Source: Orychophragmus violaceus (taxonomy: Eukaryota; Streptophyta; Magnoliopsida; Brassicales; Brassicaceae). Taken from it: a DNA stretch of 64,000 bases. The notes beneath the pieces are model-generated. The model searched no databases and had not been told where the DNA came from. It saw nothing but the letters and a program-made list of their open reading frames with translations. The first letter of the stretch is position 1; every line of letters begins with the position of its first letter. Made by a program: the position numbers and the translations under genes. This document shows, one piece after another, positions 42,320 through 54,412 of this stretch. The stretch is taken from NCBI GenBank assembly GCA_030180135.1, contig CM058239.1, positions 62,627,823 to 62,691,822 on the forward strand, written 5' to 3'.

Positions 42320-45292
42320 GCATGTTATACAAGTTGTTGTTCCTTTCAATCACCCCCAAGTAACACTACTAAGAGACTAGAAAGAAACTTTGATCTTGTA
42401 AAAGGCCCTATGAGAATCCTAAAAATAACTTTGTAACCAAAACTTTTTGAAACATATATGTCATGGATTGAAGAATTTAGGTGATGTAAGACAACTATAA
42501 GTAAGTTTATGTATGCTCAGAAAGGTAGAATGAGAAGCATGTTATACAAGTTGTTGTTCCTTTCAATCACCCCCAAGTAACACTACTAAGAGACTAGAAA
42601 GAAACTTTGATCTTGTAAAAGGCCCTATGAGAATCCTAAAAAAAACTTTGTAACCAAAACTTCTTAAAACATATATGTCATGGATTGAAGAATTTAGGTG
42701 ATGTAAGAACTATAAGTAAGTTTATGTATGCTCAGAAAGGTAGAACGAGAAGCATGTTATACAAGTTGTTGTTCTTTTCAATCACCCCCAAGTAACACTA
42801 CTAAGAGACTAGAAAGAAACTTTGATCTTGTAAAAGGCCCTATGAGAATCCTAAAAATAACTTTGTAACCAAAACTTTTTGAAACATATATGTCATGGAT
42901 TGAAGAATTTAGGTGATGTAAGACAACTATAAGTAAGTTTATGTATGCTCAGAAAGATAGAATGAGAAGCATGTTATACAAGTTGTTGTTCCTTTCAATC
43001 ACCCCCAAGTAACACTACTAAGAGACTAGAAAGAAACTTTGATCTTGTAAAAGGCCCTATGAGAATCCTAAAAATAACTTTGTAACCAAAACTTTTTGAA
43101 ACATATATGTCATGGATTGAAGAATTTAGGTGATTAAAGACAACTATAAGTAAGTTTATGTATGCTCAGAAAGATAGAATGAGAAGCATGTTATACAAGT
43201 TGTTGTTCTTTTCAATCACCCCCAAGTAACACTACTAAGAGACTAGAAAGAAACTTTGATCTTGTAAAAGGCCCTATGAGAATCCTAAAAATAACTTTGT
43301 AACCAAAACTTTTTGAAACATATATGTCATGGATTGAAGAATTTAGGTGATTAAAGACAACTATAAGTAAGTTTATGTATGCTCAGAAAGATAGAATGAG
43401 AAGCATGTTATACAAGTTGTTGTTCCTTTCAATCACCCCCAAGTAACACTACTAAGAGACTAGAAAGAAACTTTGATCTTGTAAAAGGCCCTATGAGAAT
43501 CCTAAAAATAACTTTGTAACCAAAACTTTTTGAAACATATATGTCATGGATTGAAGAATTTAGGTGATGTAAGACAACTATAAGTAAGTTTATGTATGCT
43601 CAGAAAGATAGAATGAGAAGCATGTTATACAAGTTGTTGTTCCTTTCAATCACCCCCAAGTAACACTACTAAGAGACTAGAAAGAAACTTTGATCTTGTA
43701 AAAGGCCCTATGAGAATCCTAAAAAAAACTTTGTAACCAAAACTTCTTGAAACATATATGTCATGGATTGAAGAATTTAGGTGATGTAAGAACTATAAGT
43801 AAGTTTATGTATGCTCAGAAAGGTAGAATGAGAAGCATGTTATACAAGTTGTTGTTCTTTTCAATCACCCCCAAGTAACACTACTAAGAGACTAGAAAGA
43901 AACTTTGATCTTGTAAAAGGCCCTATGAGAATCCTAAAAAAACTTTGTAACCAAAACTTTTTGAAACATATATGTCATGGATTGAAGAATTTAGGTGATG
44001 TAAGACAACTATAAGTAAGTTTATGTATGCTCAGAAAGGTAGAATGAGAAGCATGTTATACAAGTTGTTGTTCCTTTCAATCACCCCCAAGTAACACTAC
44101 TAAGAGACTAGAAAGAAACTTTGATCTTGTAAAAGGCCCTATGAGAATCCTAAAAAAAACTTTGTAACCAAAACTTCTTAAAACATATATGTCATGGATT
44201 GAAGAATTTAGGTGATGTAAGAACTATAAGTAAGTTTATGTATGCTCAGAAAGGTAGAACGAGAAGCATGTTATACAAGTTGTTGTTCTTTTCAATCACC
44301 CCCAAGTAACACTACTAAGAGACTAGAAAGAAACTTTGATCTTGTAAAAGGCCCTATGAGAATCCTAAAAAAAACTTTGTAACCAAAACTTCTTGAAACA
44401 TATATGTCATGGATTGAAGAATTTAGGTGATCTAAGACAACTATAAGTAAGTTTATGTATGCTCAGAAAGGTAGAATGAGAAGCATGTTATACAAGTTGT
44501 TGTTCCTTTCAATCACCCCCAAGTAACACTACTAAGAGACTAGAAAGAAACTTTGATCTTGTAAAAGGCCCTATGAGAATCCTAAAAATAACTTTGTAAC
44601 CAAAACTTTTTGAAACATATATGTCATGGATTGAAGAATTTAGGTGATGTAAGACAACTATAAGTAAGTTTATGTATGCTCAGAAAGATAGAATGAGAAG
44701 CATGTTATACAAGTTGTTGTTCCTTTCAATCACCCCCAAGTAACACTACTAAGAGACTAGAAAGAAACTTTGATCTTGTAAAAGGCCCTATGAGAATCCT
44801 AAAAAAAACTTTGTAACCAAAACTTCTTGAAACATATATGTCATGGATTGAAGAATTTAGGTGTTGTAAGAACTATAAGTAAGTTTATGTATGCTCAGAA
44901 AGGTAGAATGAGAAGCATGTTATACAAGTTGTTGTTCTTTTCAATCACCCCCAAGTAACACTACTAAGAGACTAGAAAGAAACTTTGATCTTGTAAAAGG
45001 CCCTATGAGAATCCTAAAAATAACTTTGTAACCAAAACTTTTTGAAACATATATGTCATGGATTGAAGAATTTAGGTGATTAAAGACAACTATAAGTAAG
45101 TTTATGTATGCTCAGAAAGATAGAATGAGAAGCATGTTATAGAAGTTGTTGTTCCTTTCAATCACCCCCAAGTAACACTACTAAGAGACTAGAAAGAAAC
45201 TTTGATCTTGTAAAAGGCCCTATGAGAATCCTAAAAATAACTTTGTAACCAAAACTTTTTGAAACATATATGTCATGGATTGAAGAATTTAG
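42320..45292. repeat. 217-bp satellite block 5
   Basis: About 13.5 monomers, continuing the monomer broken at 36554. Starting from the monomer at 42894, the order of 14 variants runs to the insertion of element B and restarts at 56205. With element B removed the spacing is 3029 bp, the basic 14-monomer unit. No genes. Confidence 0.97.
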
Positions 45293-46471
45293 TATTAGAG
45301 AGGAAGAAGAAATGGGATGAGGAGAGGCTGAAGAAGCCGAGCCTCAGTCCTAAACAAAGCAAGAAGAAGTGTTCCACAAGTAAAAGAGGTGGTTCCACAA
45401 GCATGAGAAGAGTGTTACAAGCAACACTCATAGATGAAGATGTGCAAAGTTGGGGCACACAGACACAGACACAGATGATCAATGTGCAAAGTTGGGGCAA
45501 GATCATCATGTGCAAAGTCAGGGCCAAAGTTATGAAGTGCAAAGTTGGGGCACTTAGATAATCAGAAGATGAAGATGTGCAAAGTTGGGGCCAAACAGAT
45601 GTCTGTACAAAAACAGACTCAAGAAGAGTCACATGTGTGTTTAAGAAGATGCAAGTGGTGCAGAAATGTCTCTATCACTCTTGGGAGTGTGCCTTCTCTC
45701 TCTCCAGACCTGCACACGCCAATTAAGAGTTTAGACAAGTCACTTTCAAGTCTGAACTCACTAGAAACCAAAATGAAGAGGAGAAGATCCAACCATCCAT
45801 TCAAACTCGTTTTTCCCTCCTATGAATCAATGGTTGAGATGTAATCTTGGTTTATCTTTGTTTATTGTTGTCTTAACCTAATTGTGAGCCTATTTAAAGG
45901 TCTCCCACGCCATTGTAAACATTTGCTAATTCACTTCACAAGTAATCAACAAGATTCTTGTCATTCTCTCTTAAAGTCCTTCTCTCTTTACTTTAGTTGT
46001 TCTTGCGGTTTCTTTCTCTTAAGCTCTCATTGTGATCTTCAACAAGACACAATGTAGACTCATGTAAGAGCCTTGGTGGGCTGCTAAGGCAGTCCTAAAC
46101 CACACTTGGATAGTTCTTCCATAACTAATCCAAGTGTGAGAGTCTCTCGGTTTATAATGCTCTTACATGTTTTCCTTTTCTTTCTTCTTAGAACACCTCT
46201 TAGCTAATTACTGATTTGTCATCCATTATCATGAGTAAACAATCCTATGTGATGTTAAGCTCTTGGATGACATTTTCATATAGCTTAAGTGTTCATTTAT
46301 TGAGGTAGAGTATCTTTCTTTCTTCTTTTATAACCGCAACCCTAGTTTCTCTCTCTAAGCGCCTTAAGAACCCTAATTGGGTCTAAGGCTTGTTTCTTCT
46401 ACTCTACCTCATTCTCTTGAGCCAGACTTGTTTCTCAGATCATCCCCATGGATGCATCTGAAATTCCAACA
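45293..46471 (+). repeat. 5' LTR of element B (1179 bp)
   Basis: U3 has five copies of a 16-bp GTGCAAAGTTGGGGC-type motif (starts 45441, 45483, 45509, 45536, 45576). A TATA-like TATTTAAAGG lies at 45891-45900. The LTR ends directly at the PBS. Confidence 0.95.
45441..45591 (+). promoter_or_regulatory. Five-copy U3 motif array, TGTGCAAAGTTGGGGC
   Basis: Copies lie at 45441-45456, 45483-45498, 45509-45524 (AGTCAGGGC variant), 45536-45551 and 45576-45591. The spacing is irregular (26-42 bp), unlike a simple tandem repeat. Their place upstream of the TATA box suggests an enhancer or transcription-factor site array; that role is inferred. The 3' LTR has the same array at about 48748-48898. Confidence 0.5.
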
Positions 46472-46484
46472 TGGTATCAGAGCC
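46472..46484 (+). other. Primer-binding site of element B
   Basis: TGGTATCAGAGCC directly abuts the 5' LTR. Confidence 0.9.
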
Positions 46485-48586
46485 ACACAAGTTGTTGGCT
46501 CATTTTTGTTTCAAGATAGAGAGCAAAATCTGTCTTGTTAAGTTTTGCTTTCCGCAATGTTTTAAGAGGACCAAGCTTCTGTTTTTCTTGGATCCTAACC
46601 ATCAAAACTTGTTGCTCTACCTTCCTTGAGAGTTAACAAGTTGTTGATGAAAAACCAGAGAGAGTAAGAGCACATCTTTGCTTCTTTCACTCTTATCTCT
46701 CGGTCTTGCTTCCGCATTGTTTTAAATGGACCAAGCTCAGTTCACTTGGTGCCATTCTCTTTGTCATGAGTCAAACTGAGAGTAAACCCTCAGTCCCTGA
46801 ACCATTGACGTTCTGCTTGTTGCTCCATTGTCTTTGGGAGACAACAAGTTCTTGTTGAGAAAAATCAGAGAAGTGTAAGAGCATATCATTACTTCTTTCA
46901 CTCTTAACTTCTCTGGTTCTTTTTCATGTGGTTGTTTATGAGTTAAACTGAGAAACACACTCAGTCCCTGAACCTTAAACACATAAGTTTCTGAGTTAAA
47001 CTAAGCACAACTTAGTCCCTGAACCTGAAACATTTTTTCTTTTTCTTTTTTCTTTTCAAACTCCCATACTCTCTTATACTCTGATTTTGGCTCACATACT
47101 CTTAAATCTGAGCTTTGTCTTCCAAAATCACATTCTCATTCTCTCTCACTCTCAAACTCCTTTATACTCTGATGCACAAACTCTTAAATCTGAGTTGTGT
47201 CATCCATTCTCCCATTCTTCATTTTTCTTTTTCTTTTCTTATTCTCTCTCTCAAAATTCACTCCTAAAGAGCCCATTCTTTTCTTTCACAGAAACTTAAT
47301 CAAGCTCATGGTTCTGGCCAGACTTGTGTTGCTTGAGAATGTTATGTGTTTGTTCTTGGTGTTCTTAGGAGGAATGAAGAGATTTTGGCAGTGAGGATCA
47401 GTCACAAAAAGAGGATGCATACTCTAAGTGGCGGTTCAAGCTGATGATGTTGGAGTTGTGTGGTTGAGGAGCTGAAGAAGTATCCAACAAAACCAGTGAA
47501 CTCAAGGAGTTGTGGATAAACTGAAATCCTCATTTGGTTGTGGGTAAACCCAAATCCTCATGGAGTTGTGGATGAACTGAAATCCTCATTTTGTTGGAGC
47601 CATCACCGAGTTGGAAGTCAGCTGGAGGATGAGCTTATGGTTCAAGGATCTTCCCAAAGAAGAAGGCGGTTTACAAGCTGTCCATTCAAAGAAGGAAGAG
47701 GCCTTGTTCAAAGAAGCTGTACAAGGAGTTGTACAAGCTGTGTATACATGGTGAAGAGCCATTCAAGGGTGCGGGGGAGCTTGTTGGATCAGTCATGGTT
47801 ATGTTCCAACAAGGCAAACATTCAATCACTCCCAACCGCAACAAGAAATCAGGCTACTTCTAAAACCTCCTTTTCATTTTCATTAAGCTTCCATCTTATG
47901 AGTTCTCTTGATTATGTGAAGTTTTCAAAGTCAAAATGTTTTAAACTTAATTCTCAAAACGTTTTAGACTTGTTTTTCTCTTAAGTATCTTGTTGTGATC
48001 ATGTGTTTCAATTCAAAAACGTTTTAAAACTAATACTCAAAACGTTTCTAAACATAAAGGTTTAATGCTTAGCTAATGTTCTAAATGTCTTGCACACACT
48101 TAACATGTTTCCTTTAAACCTTTGTGTTGAAGGAAAAGATAAAGACATGCTTGAGGAGCATTAGAAAGTGAAGGAGCTATGAGGAGCATCCGCAAGTCTT
48201 GAAGTCTTTCCAAGAGGAAGATGAGACCAACTTGAAGTTCAACTCAGGAAGAGAAGGATTATCAATGTTGGGGTTAAAGGCCGGAGCACTATAGAGTCCA
48301 AGTTTCAAAGAGACACAACAAAGATCAAAGAAGTGCATATCAAGAAGAATCAAACCAAGGAATGCTAAGGGAAGAAAGAGTTGGAGAGAGAAGTGAGCCG
48401 TGAGTTAAGATGATGATACCAAGGTCAAGTTACATCTTGAGTAGGTGACTATACTCTTTTTGTCCTCCTTAAGGTTTTATCCCAAGAGGTTTTACTTAAG
48501 GAGGTTTTTAATGAGGTAGTTCAACCGCTCCAAGCTTGGCCTTTGGTCCTCTTCTCCCTTTGGTCTTTTGGAGTCCCGACGACCAA
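46485..48586 (+). other. Non-coding interior of element B
   Basis: About 2.1 kb with no recognisable retroviral domain. It is alignable with the interior of element A, including the 'ctcagtccctgaac' phrases (46790-47025) and the CA-rich block near 47480-47600. A 148-codon frame at 47538-47984 is not kept in the same phase in element A, so I do not call it a gene. Confidence 0.7.
48464..48504 (+). other. Conserved 3' hairpin of element B
   Basis: CCTCCTTAAG (48464-48473) pairs with CTTAAGGAGG (48495-48504), as in element A. Confidence 0.65.
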
Positions 48587-48599
48587 GCTTGCGGGGGAG
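48587..48599 (+). other. Polypurine tract of element B
   Basis: GCTTGCGGGGGAG directly precedes the 3' LTR. Confidence 0.85.
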
Positions 48600-49142
48600 T
48601 ATTAGAGAGGAAGAAGAAATGGGATGAGGAGAGGCTGAAGAAGCCGAGCCTCAGTCCTAAACAAAGCAAGAAGAAGTGTTCCACAAGTAAAAGAGGTGGT
48701 TCCACAAGCATGAGAAGAGTGTTACAAGCAACACTCATAGATGAAGATGTGCAAAGTTGGGGCACACAGACACAGACACAGATGATCAATGTGCAAAGTT
48801 GGGGCAAGATCATCATGTGCAAAGTCAGGGCCAAAGTTATGAAGTGCAAAGTTGGGGCACTTAGATAATCAGAAGATGAAGATGTGCAAAGTTGGGGCCA
48901 AACAGATGTCTGTACAAAAACAGACTCAAGAAGAGTCACATGTGTGTTTAAGAAGATGCAAGTGGTGCAGAAATGTCTCTATCACTCTTGGGAGTGTGCC
49001 TTCTCTCTCTCCAGACCTGCACACGCCAATTAAGAGTTTAGACAAGTCACTTTCAAGTCTGAACTCACTAGAAACCAAAATGAAGAGGAGAAGATCCAAC
49101 CATCCATTCAAACTCGTTTTTCCCTCCTATGAATCAATGGTT
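48600..49142 (+). repeat. 3' LTR of element B, left part (543 bp)
   Basis: Starts with TATTAGAG after the PPT and ends at the TGGTT target site of Copia-3. No difference from the 5' LTR seen by eye. Confidence 0.95.
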
Positions 49143-49658
49143 TGTTAGAATTAGAATATGAGATTATGAAGAGTATTTGAGTGTTTAACTTAGTGAGAAT
49201 GAAGAACATGAGAGAAATTCGTATGAGATTAGAGGAGAGATTGTGAGAGAGAGATAAGAAGAAGTATGAGGGAAAAACTCCCAAAAAAAAGTGTGTATTT
49301 TTCTTCTTGATATTACAATGAATATATAGACATAAAAATAACTAAATTTCGTGGCTATACATTTGAATTCAAATTTAGATGACAAAATAATTCTTAGGAC
49401 CCATTTAGACAAAAGGGTGAAGCAAGTAGGGAAGGGAATCTCCATTTGAATTTGAATCTTGTCTCCTGGCACTATTCATCCGTGGAGTCAACCTTCTAGA
49501 AGATCTTTGACTTGATTCATGGTAACTTATCCTTTTACCACTTAACCATGAGATTAAATTCCCTTCGCTTTTACTTATTCACTTCTTCTTCTTCTGATCG
49601 GATGAAAGGACAACTGATTAATGTCTTCATCTCAATACTTTGGATCTCCAATTCAATA
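49143..49658 (-). repeat. 3' LTR of Copia-3 (516 bp)
   Basis: Bounded by target duplication TGGTT and by the PPT. Identical by eye to its partner and to the LTRs of Copia-1. Confidence 0.96.
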
Positions 49659-49670
49659 CTCCCCCTCAAG
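49659..49670 (-). other. Polypurine tract of Copia-3
   Basis: The minus strand reads CTTGAGGGGGAG before the 3' LTR. Confidence 0.9.
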
Positions 49671-49729
49671 CTTGAATTCAAAGGCTGAATCAAGCTTGGA
49701 ATGGCAATGGAGATCTACCTCATTAAAAA

Positions 49730-49770
49730 CCTTCATGAAGAAAACCACTTGGGATAAAACTTCATGAAGG
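49730..49770 (-). other. Conserved 3' hairpin of Copia-3
   Basis: Arms 49730-49740 and 49760-49770, identical to Copia-1. Confidence 0.65.
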
Positions 49771-52700
49771 GAAAAAGAGTGTAGACTCCACAGCCTTAGA
49801 GGATTCCGGAAGCTCCATGAGTCCAAGCTTAGTGTGAATGGACTCACACACCTTCAAGCTAGCTGCCTTGGTGAACACATCAGCTAGCTGCTCTTCACTC
49901 CGTGTGAAACATGGTAACACCACTCCTTGCTCAATCATCTGCCTCACCTTGTGACAATCAACTTCTATATGCTTGGTCCTCTCATGGAAGACTGAGTTTG
50001 ATGCAATGTGAATAGCAGCTTGGTTGTCACAATGCATAGTGATTGGCTTTGAAGTCTCAATCCCCAAATCCACAAGAAGACCTTTGATCCACACCAATTC
50101 TGTTGCTAGCTTCCTCATTGCTCTATATTCAGCTTCAGCACTTGAACATGACACTATCTTCTGCTTCTTGCTCTTCCAAGTAACAAGGTTGCCTCCAATG
50201 AATGTGCAATATCCAGTAGTAGACCTCCTGTCCACTCTATCTCCTGCCCAATCAGCATCACAATACCCAACTATCTCTGCGCTTTGATTGCAACCCATCC
50301 AAATGCCTTGACCAGGAGCACCACTTAGGTATCTAAGTATCCTTTCAACCATGTTCCAATGATGCATCTTGGGTGCTTGCATATGTTGGCTTACTTGGTT
50401 TACTGCATAACACAAATCAGGTCTGGTTATGGTTAAGTAAATGAGCTTACCAACCATCCTTCTATACTGAGTAATGTCCTCAAATGGTCTGTCCTCAAGC
50501 TCCCCCTCTCTTATGACTTTGTAGCCTTCGTCAAGAGGTGTCTTAGCCGGTTTTGCTCCTATCTTTCCTGCTTCAGATAACAAATCAAGTGTGTACTTCC
50601 TTTGTGATAAGAAGAGTCCATCATTAGATCGACAAACTTCTATCCCAAGGAAGTACTTTAGAGCACCAAGATCTTTTATGTCAAAAATAGATTTGAGATA
50701 AGCCTTAGTGTCTTGTATACCTGACTTGTTGCTTCCTGATATGATAATGTCATCAACATAAACAAGGATGACAATGATACCTTCTTGATCTTGGAGAGTG
50801 AACAAGGTGTGATCTCCTTCAGATTTCTTGAATCCTCTTTGCATTAGTGTTGAGCTCAACTTATGGTACCAAGCTCTAGGTGATTGCTTTAGTCCATAGA
50901 TCGCCTTCTTAAGTCTTAGTACCTTTCCTGGTTTCACAATGTCCTTAAGACCAGGAGGTGGTGTCATATATACCTCATCTTCGAGCTCCCCTTGAAGGAA
51001 TGCATTCTTGACATCCATTTGCCAAAGCTCCCAATCAAGGTTTGTTGCCAAAGATAAGATGATCCTAACTGTGTGAAGCTTAGCTACTGGTGCAAAGGTA
51101 TCCAAGTAATCCTTTCCATAGGTTTGAGTGAAGCCTCTTGCTACCAGCCTTGCTTTGTATCTCTCCACCTCTCCATTACTTCTATACTTGATGGTGAACA
51201 CCCACTTAGAACTCACTGCCTTCTTCCCTTTTGGAAGTTCTGCCTCATACCAAGTCTCATTGTTTTCCATTGCTTTAGTCTCTTCATTCACAGCTTGCAT
51301 CCACCTCTTATCCTCCTTGGCTTCTTCATAAGTTGTTGGTACTTGTTCTTGATCCAACTTCCCAATGAACACTTGATGTTCCAAAGGTATATGAGCCAAC
51401 GTGCATACAGCTTGAATTGGATGAGCTACTGCATTGCTGTTGAAGTAAACTCTAGTCTTCTTCCATTCTGATGGATCCTTTCTCTCCCTTGTGCTTCTCC
51501 TTAACACTTGAACTGGCTGCTCATTCAGAACTGGCTGTTCAGTCTCTCCATTTTGATGATCCAACTCCTCAGTTTCTATCCCATGTTCCTCATGCTCCTC
51601 AACACCAGCTTGATCATGTGTACTTGAATCAGCTTGATCATGTGTACTTGAATCAGATTCTTGTGGTTCTTGCCCTGATTCTTGAGTGTCCCCCTCATGA
51701 TCAGGATGGGGTTGTTGTGGAGCTTCTGAAGGTAAATCAGGGACTGAAGGAGCATGAATTGCTTTGGCCGGTTGCTGAGGCAGATTAATACCAAGACCTT
51801 CCATGATCATCCTTAAATTAGCAGCTCGGTCTGATTGGGAAGTGGGAAGATCCTTCAAGCTTTCCCAATTCTTCTCATCATAGAAACTTCTTGTCTCCAT
51901 AAATTTCACATCTCTTGAGATCAAAACCTTCCTTGTCTCAGGAACATAACACTTGTACCCTCTTTGTGTTGTGGAATATCCAATGAACATTGCTTTGGTG
52001 CTTTTAGCATCCAACTTATCTCTTTGTTCTCCTGGTATTAACACAAAACAAATGCACCCAAACACACGTAAGTGATTAACCAATGGATTTGTTTTGTTAA
52101 GTACCTGAAATGGGGATTGATCCTTAAGAACTCTTGTGGGAGTTCTATTGATCAAGTAACATGCAGTCATGACTGCATCTCCCCAAAACTTCTTAGGGAC
52201 ATTCTTGTAGAACATCATGGATCTTGCCACCTCCATTAAGTGTCTGTTTTTCCTCTCAGCCACTCCATTTTGTTGTGGAGTGTAAGGGCAGCTTGTTTGA
52301 TGAAGAATCCCATGTTTGGATAAGTGTTGTTTGAAGGCATTGCTTGTATACTCACCACCATTGTCTGATCTAAAAATTTTGATCTTAGCATTGAAATGGT
52401 TAGTAACATGATTTTGAAAGTTTATGAAAGCTTCTAACACTCTATCCTTAGTTTGCATCAAGGTTATCCAAGTATACTTAGATTTTTCATCAATGAAAGT
52501 GACAAAGTACTTATGATTCTCTCTAGATACACAAGGAGCAGTCCACACATCAGAATGAATAAGATCAAAGCAACATTCATAAGTAGTTTTAGAGTTTGGA
52601 AAAACAGATTTGCAATGTTTCCCAAGAATACAAGCCTCACAATCATCATTTTTAAAAGAAACAGAAGGTAATAAGAGTCCTAAAGCTCTAGAGTGTGGAT

Positions 52701-54186
52701 GTCCTAGTCTAGCATGCCAAATAGAATCATCAACACTCATGAAAGTAGAAAAAGCAGAAGATAATTCAGAAGATGGATTGGTGTCTTCAATCATGTAGAG
52801 ATCATCCTTTGTTACACCTTTCCCAAGCAACTTACTTGTCTTAATATCCTGAAACACAACATCATTAGGACTAAAAACAACATTGCAATTTAGATCAGTG
52901 GCTATTCTTTTCACAGATACTAAGTTAGATGTGAAACTAGGCATAAAGAAAGCTTTAGATTCTTTATCAAACAATTTCAGATTTCCTATGCCTTGAATTG
53001 GGATCTTATCACCATTTGCAATCACTACACATCCTAAAGCTGGTTTAACATTTTCTATCAACTTAGGATCACTAATCATATGATGAGAGGCTCCTGAATC
53101 AATGATCAAGGGTCTGGTTTTATTTGAAGCAAAGAGTGAAGTACCAAGAACCATACCAGAGTTTTCCTTGAGGGCTTTGATGAGAGCCTCAAGGTCTGAC
53201 CTTCTTACCACATCACTCTGATCAGTCATGGCTGGAGCTTGATGGACCACCATTGCTCTTCCTTCATCACATTGCTGCATTGAAGAAGAACCTGGTCCAA
53301 CTGCACCATAAGAGAAGTTTGCCCTTTGATCTTTAAACCGGTTGTTGTGAGATGAGGGTCTGAGGTTAGGGTGAAGGCGCCAGCATCTATCTTTCAAGTG
53401 CCCACTCTTCTTGCAAAACTCACACATCAAGACTCCTCTCTTGTCACCTCCATAGTTCTGCCTCTCATCAGCCTTATACATCCCTTTGTTGGCAGTTACC
53501 AGCTCCCCTTTGCCTTTGAACAACCCAAATGAGCCTTGCTCTTTCTGAATTTGCCCACACACATCATCCAAGTCAGGTAAAGTGTCTGCCCTCAGAATGT
53601 GCTTAATCAACCCATTGTAAGATGAGTTCAAGGTGAGCAGAAGAGCAAAGACTTTATCTTGCTCTCTCCTTTCTTGTAACACCAAAGGATCACTGCTTGG
53701 TGGCCTCAACATCTCCAACTCTGACCACAGTGAGCTAAACTTTCCAAAGTGAGCTTTAAACTCCATATCTTCTTGCTGGAGATTGTTGATGGCCAGCTTA
53801 ACTTCAAAGACTCTGGTTAGGTTTGATTTATTCCCATAAACCTTCTCAATAGTATCCCACAGCTGCTTGGAAGTCACACAATAGGAGTAAGCCTCCAACA
53901 GGTGCTGGTCAAGTGAGCTTTGAAGTATAGAGAGCACATTCTGGTCCCCTTGTATCCATGCTTCTTCATCAGCTTCAGATGCCTCCTCATGAGACTCAAC
54001 AACATCTTTAGCCTCTGCCTCGGTTCCCACCTTAGCTTCAGCCTTCAACACCTTATGTGGAGCTGTGCTCCTCATGATGTACTTCCAAAAACCTCTGCCT
54101 CCAAGTGCAGACTTCACCATTCTGGCCCAAACAATATAGTTGGCACCTTTAAGAATCACAGGAATTATTACCCTTGAGTTCTCCAT
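49762..54186 (-). CDS. Copia-3 gag-pol polyprotein (1474 aa)
   Basis: A complete frame with all domains of Copia-1 at the same residue positions: zinc knuckle 255-268, DSGAS 363-367, integrase D546/D608/E644, RT YVDD 1143-1146, RNase H D1310 and D1387. It differs from Copia-1 at residue 1303 (Ala for Thr) and 1365 (Val for Ala), both outside the catalytic residues. It is expected to be functional if transcribed. Confidence 0.96.
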   Translation of the reverse strand: MENSRVIIPVILKGANYIVWARMVKSALGGRGFWKYIMRSTAPHKVLKAEAKVGTEAEAKDVVESHEEASEADEEAWIQGDQNVLSILQSSLDQHLLEAYSYCVTSKQLWDTIEKVYGNKSNLTRVFEVKLAINNLQQEDMEFKAHFGKFSSLWSELEMLRPPSSDPLVLQERREQDKVFALLLTLNSSYNGLIKHILRADTLPDLDDVCGQIQKEQGSFGLFKGKGELVTANKGMYKADERQNYGGDKRGVLMCEFCKKSGHLKDRCWRLHPNLRPSSHNNRFKDQRANFSYGAVGPGSSSMQQCDEGRAMVVHQAPAMTDQSDVVRRSDLEALIKALKENSGMVLGTSLFASNKTRPLIIDSGASHHMISDPKLIENVKPALGCVVIANGDKIPIQGIGNLKLFDKESKAFFMPSFTSNLVSVKRIATDLNCNVVFSPNDVVFQDIKTSKLLGKGVTKDDLYMIEDTNPSSELSSAFSTFMSVDDSIWHARLGHPHSRALGLLLPSVSFKNDDCEACILGKHCKSVFPNSKTTYECCFDLIHSDVWTAPCVSRENHKYFVTFIDEKSKYTWITLMQTKDRVLEAFINFQNHVTNHFNAKIKIFRSDNGGEYTSNAFKQHLSKHGILHQTSCPYTPQQNGVAERKNRHLMEVARSMMFYKNVPKKFWGDAVMTACYLINRTPTRVLKDQSPFQVLNKTNPLVNHLRVFGCICFVLIPGEQRDKLDAKSTKAMFIGYSTTQRGYKCYVPETRKVLISRDVKFMETRSFYDEKNWESLKDLPTSQSDRAANLRMIMEGLGINLPQQPAKAIHAPSVPDLPSEAPQQPHPDHEGDTQESGQEPQESDSSTHDQADSSTHDQAGVEEHEEHGIETEELDHQNGETEQPVLNEQPVQVLRRSTRERKDPSEWKKTRVYFNSNAVAHPIQAVCTLAHIPLEHQVFIGKLDQEQVPTTYEEAKEDKRWMQAVNEETKAMENNETWYEAELPKGKKAVSSKWVFTIKYRSNGEVERYKARLVARGFTQTYGKDYLDTFAPVAKLHTVRIILSLATNLDWELWQMDVKNAFLQGELEDEVYMTPPPGLKDIVKPGKVLRLKKAIYGLKQSPRAWYHKLSSTLMQRGFKKSEGDHTLFTLQDQEGIIVILVYVDDIIISGSNKSGIQDTKAYLKSIFDIKDLGALKYFLGIEVCRSNDGLFLSQRKYTLDLLSEAGKIGAKPAKTPLDEGYKVIREGELEDRPFEDITQYRRMVGKLIYLTITRPDLCYAVNQVSQHMQAPKMHHWNMVERILRYLSGAPGQGIWMGCNQSAEIVGYCDADWAGDRVDRRSTTGYCTFIGGNLVTWKSKKQKIVSCSSAEAEYRAMRKLATELVWIKGLLVDLGIETSKPITMHCDNQAAIHIASNSVFHERTKHIEVDCHKVRQMIEQGVVLPCFTRSEEQLADVFTKAASLKVCESIHTKLGLMELPESSKAVESTLFFPS

Positions 54187-54400
54187 TGCTAAGACTGGTT
54201 TGTTGCAAGGAGGGAGTTTTCAAGGTAAATGTTTGAACAAAAGAGTTCTCAACTCACAGAGAACACACACAGGAGTAAATAAGCCAAAGAAATGACTTAA
54301 GAGTTTAAAAGTTTCAAAAACAGGGACAAGCTTTCAAGAACAGATTTTAGAACAAGTTCAAATAAAAGATTGCGGAAATGAATAGGTACAGGAGCTTATT

Positions 54401-54412
54401 GCTCTGATACCA
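54401..54412 (-). other. Primer-binding site of Copia-3
   Basis: The minus strand reads TGGTATCAGAGC abutting the 5' LTR. Confidence 0.92.

Noticed and set aside
47538..47984. 148-codon frame in element B with a partial counterpart in element A as a possible gag
   Set aside because: An indel changes the phase between A and B in the shared segment, and the residues show no zinc knuckle or gag motif. Similarity is explained by DNA homology.
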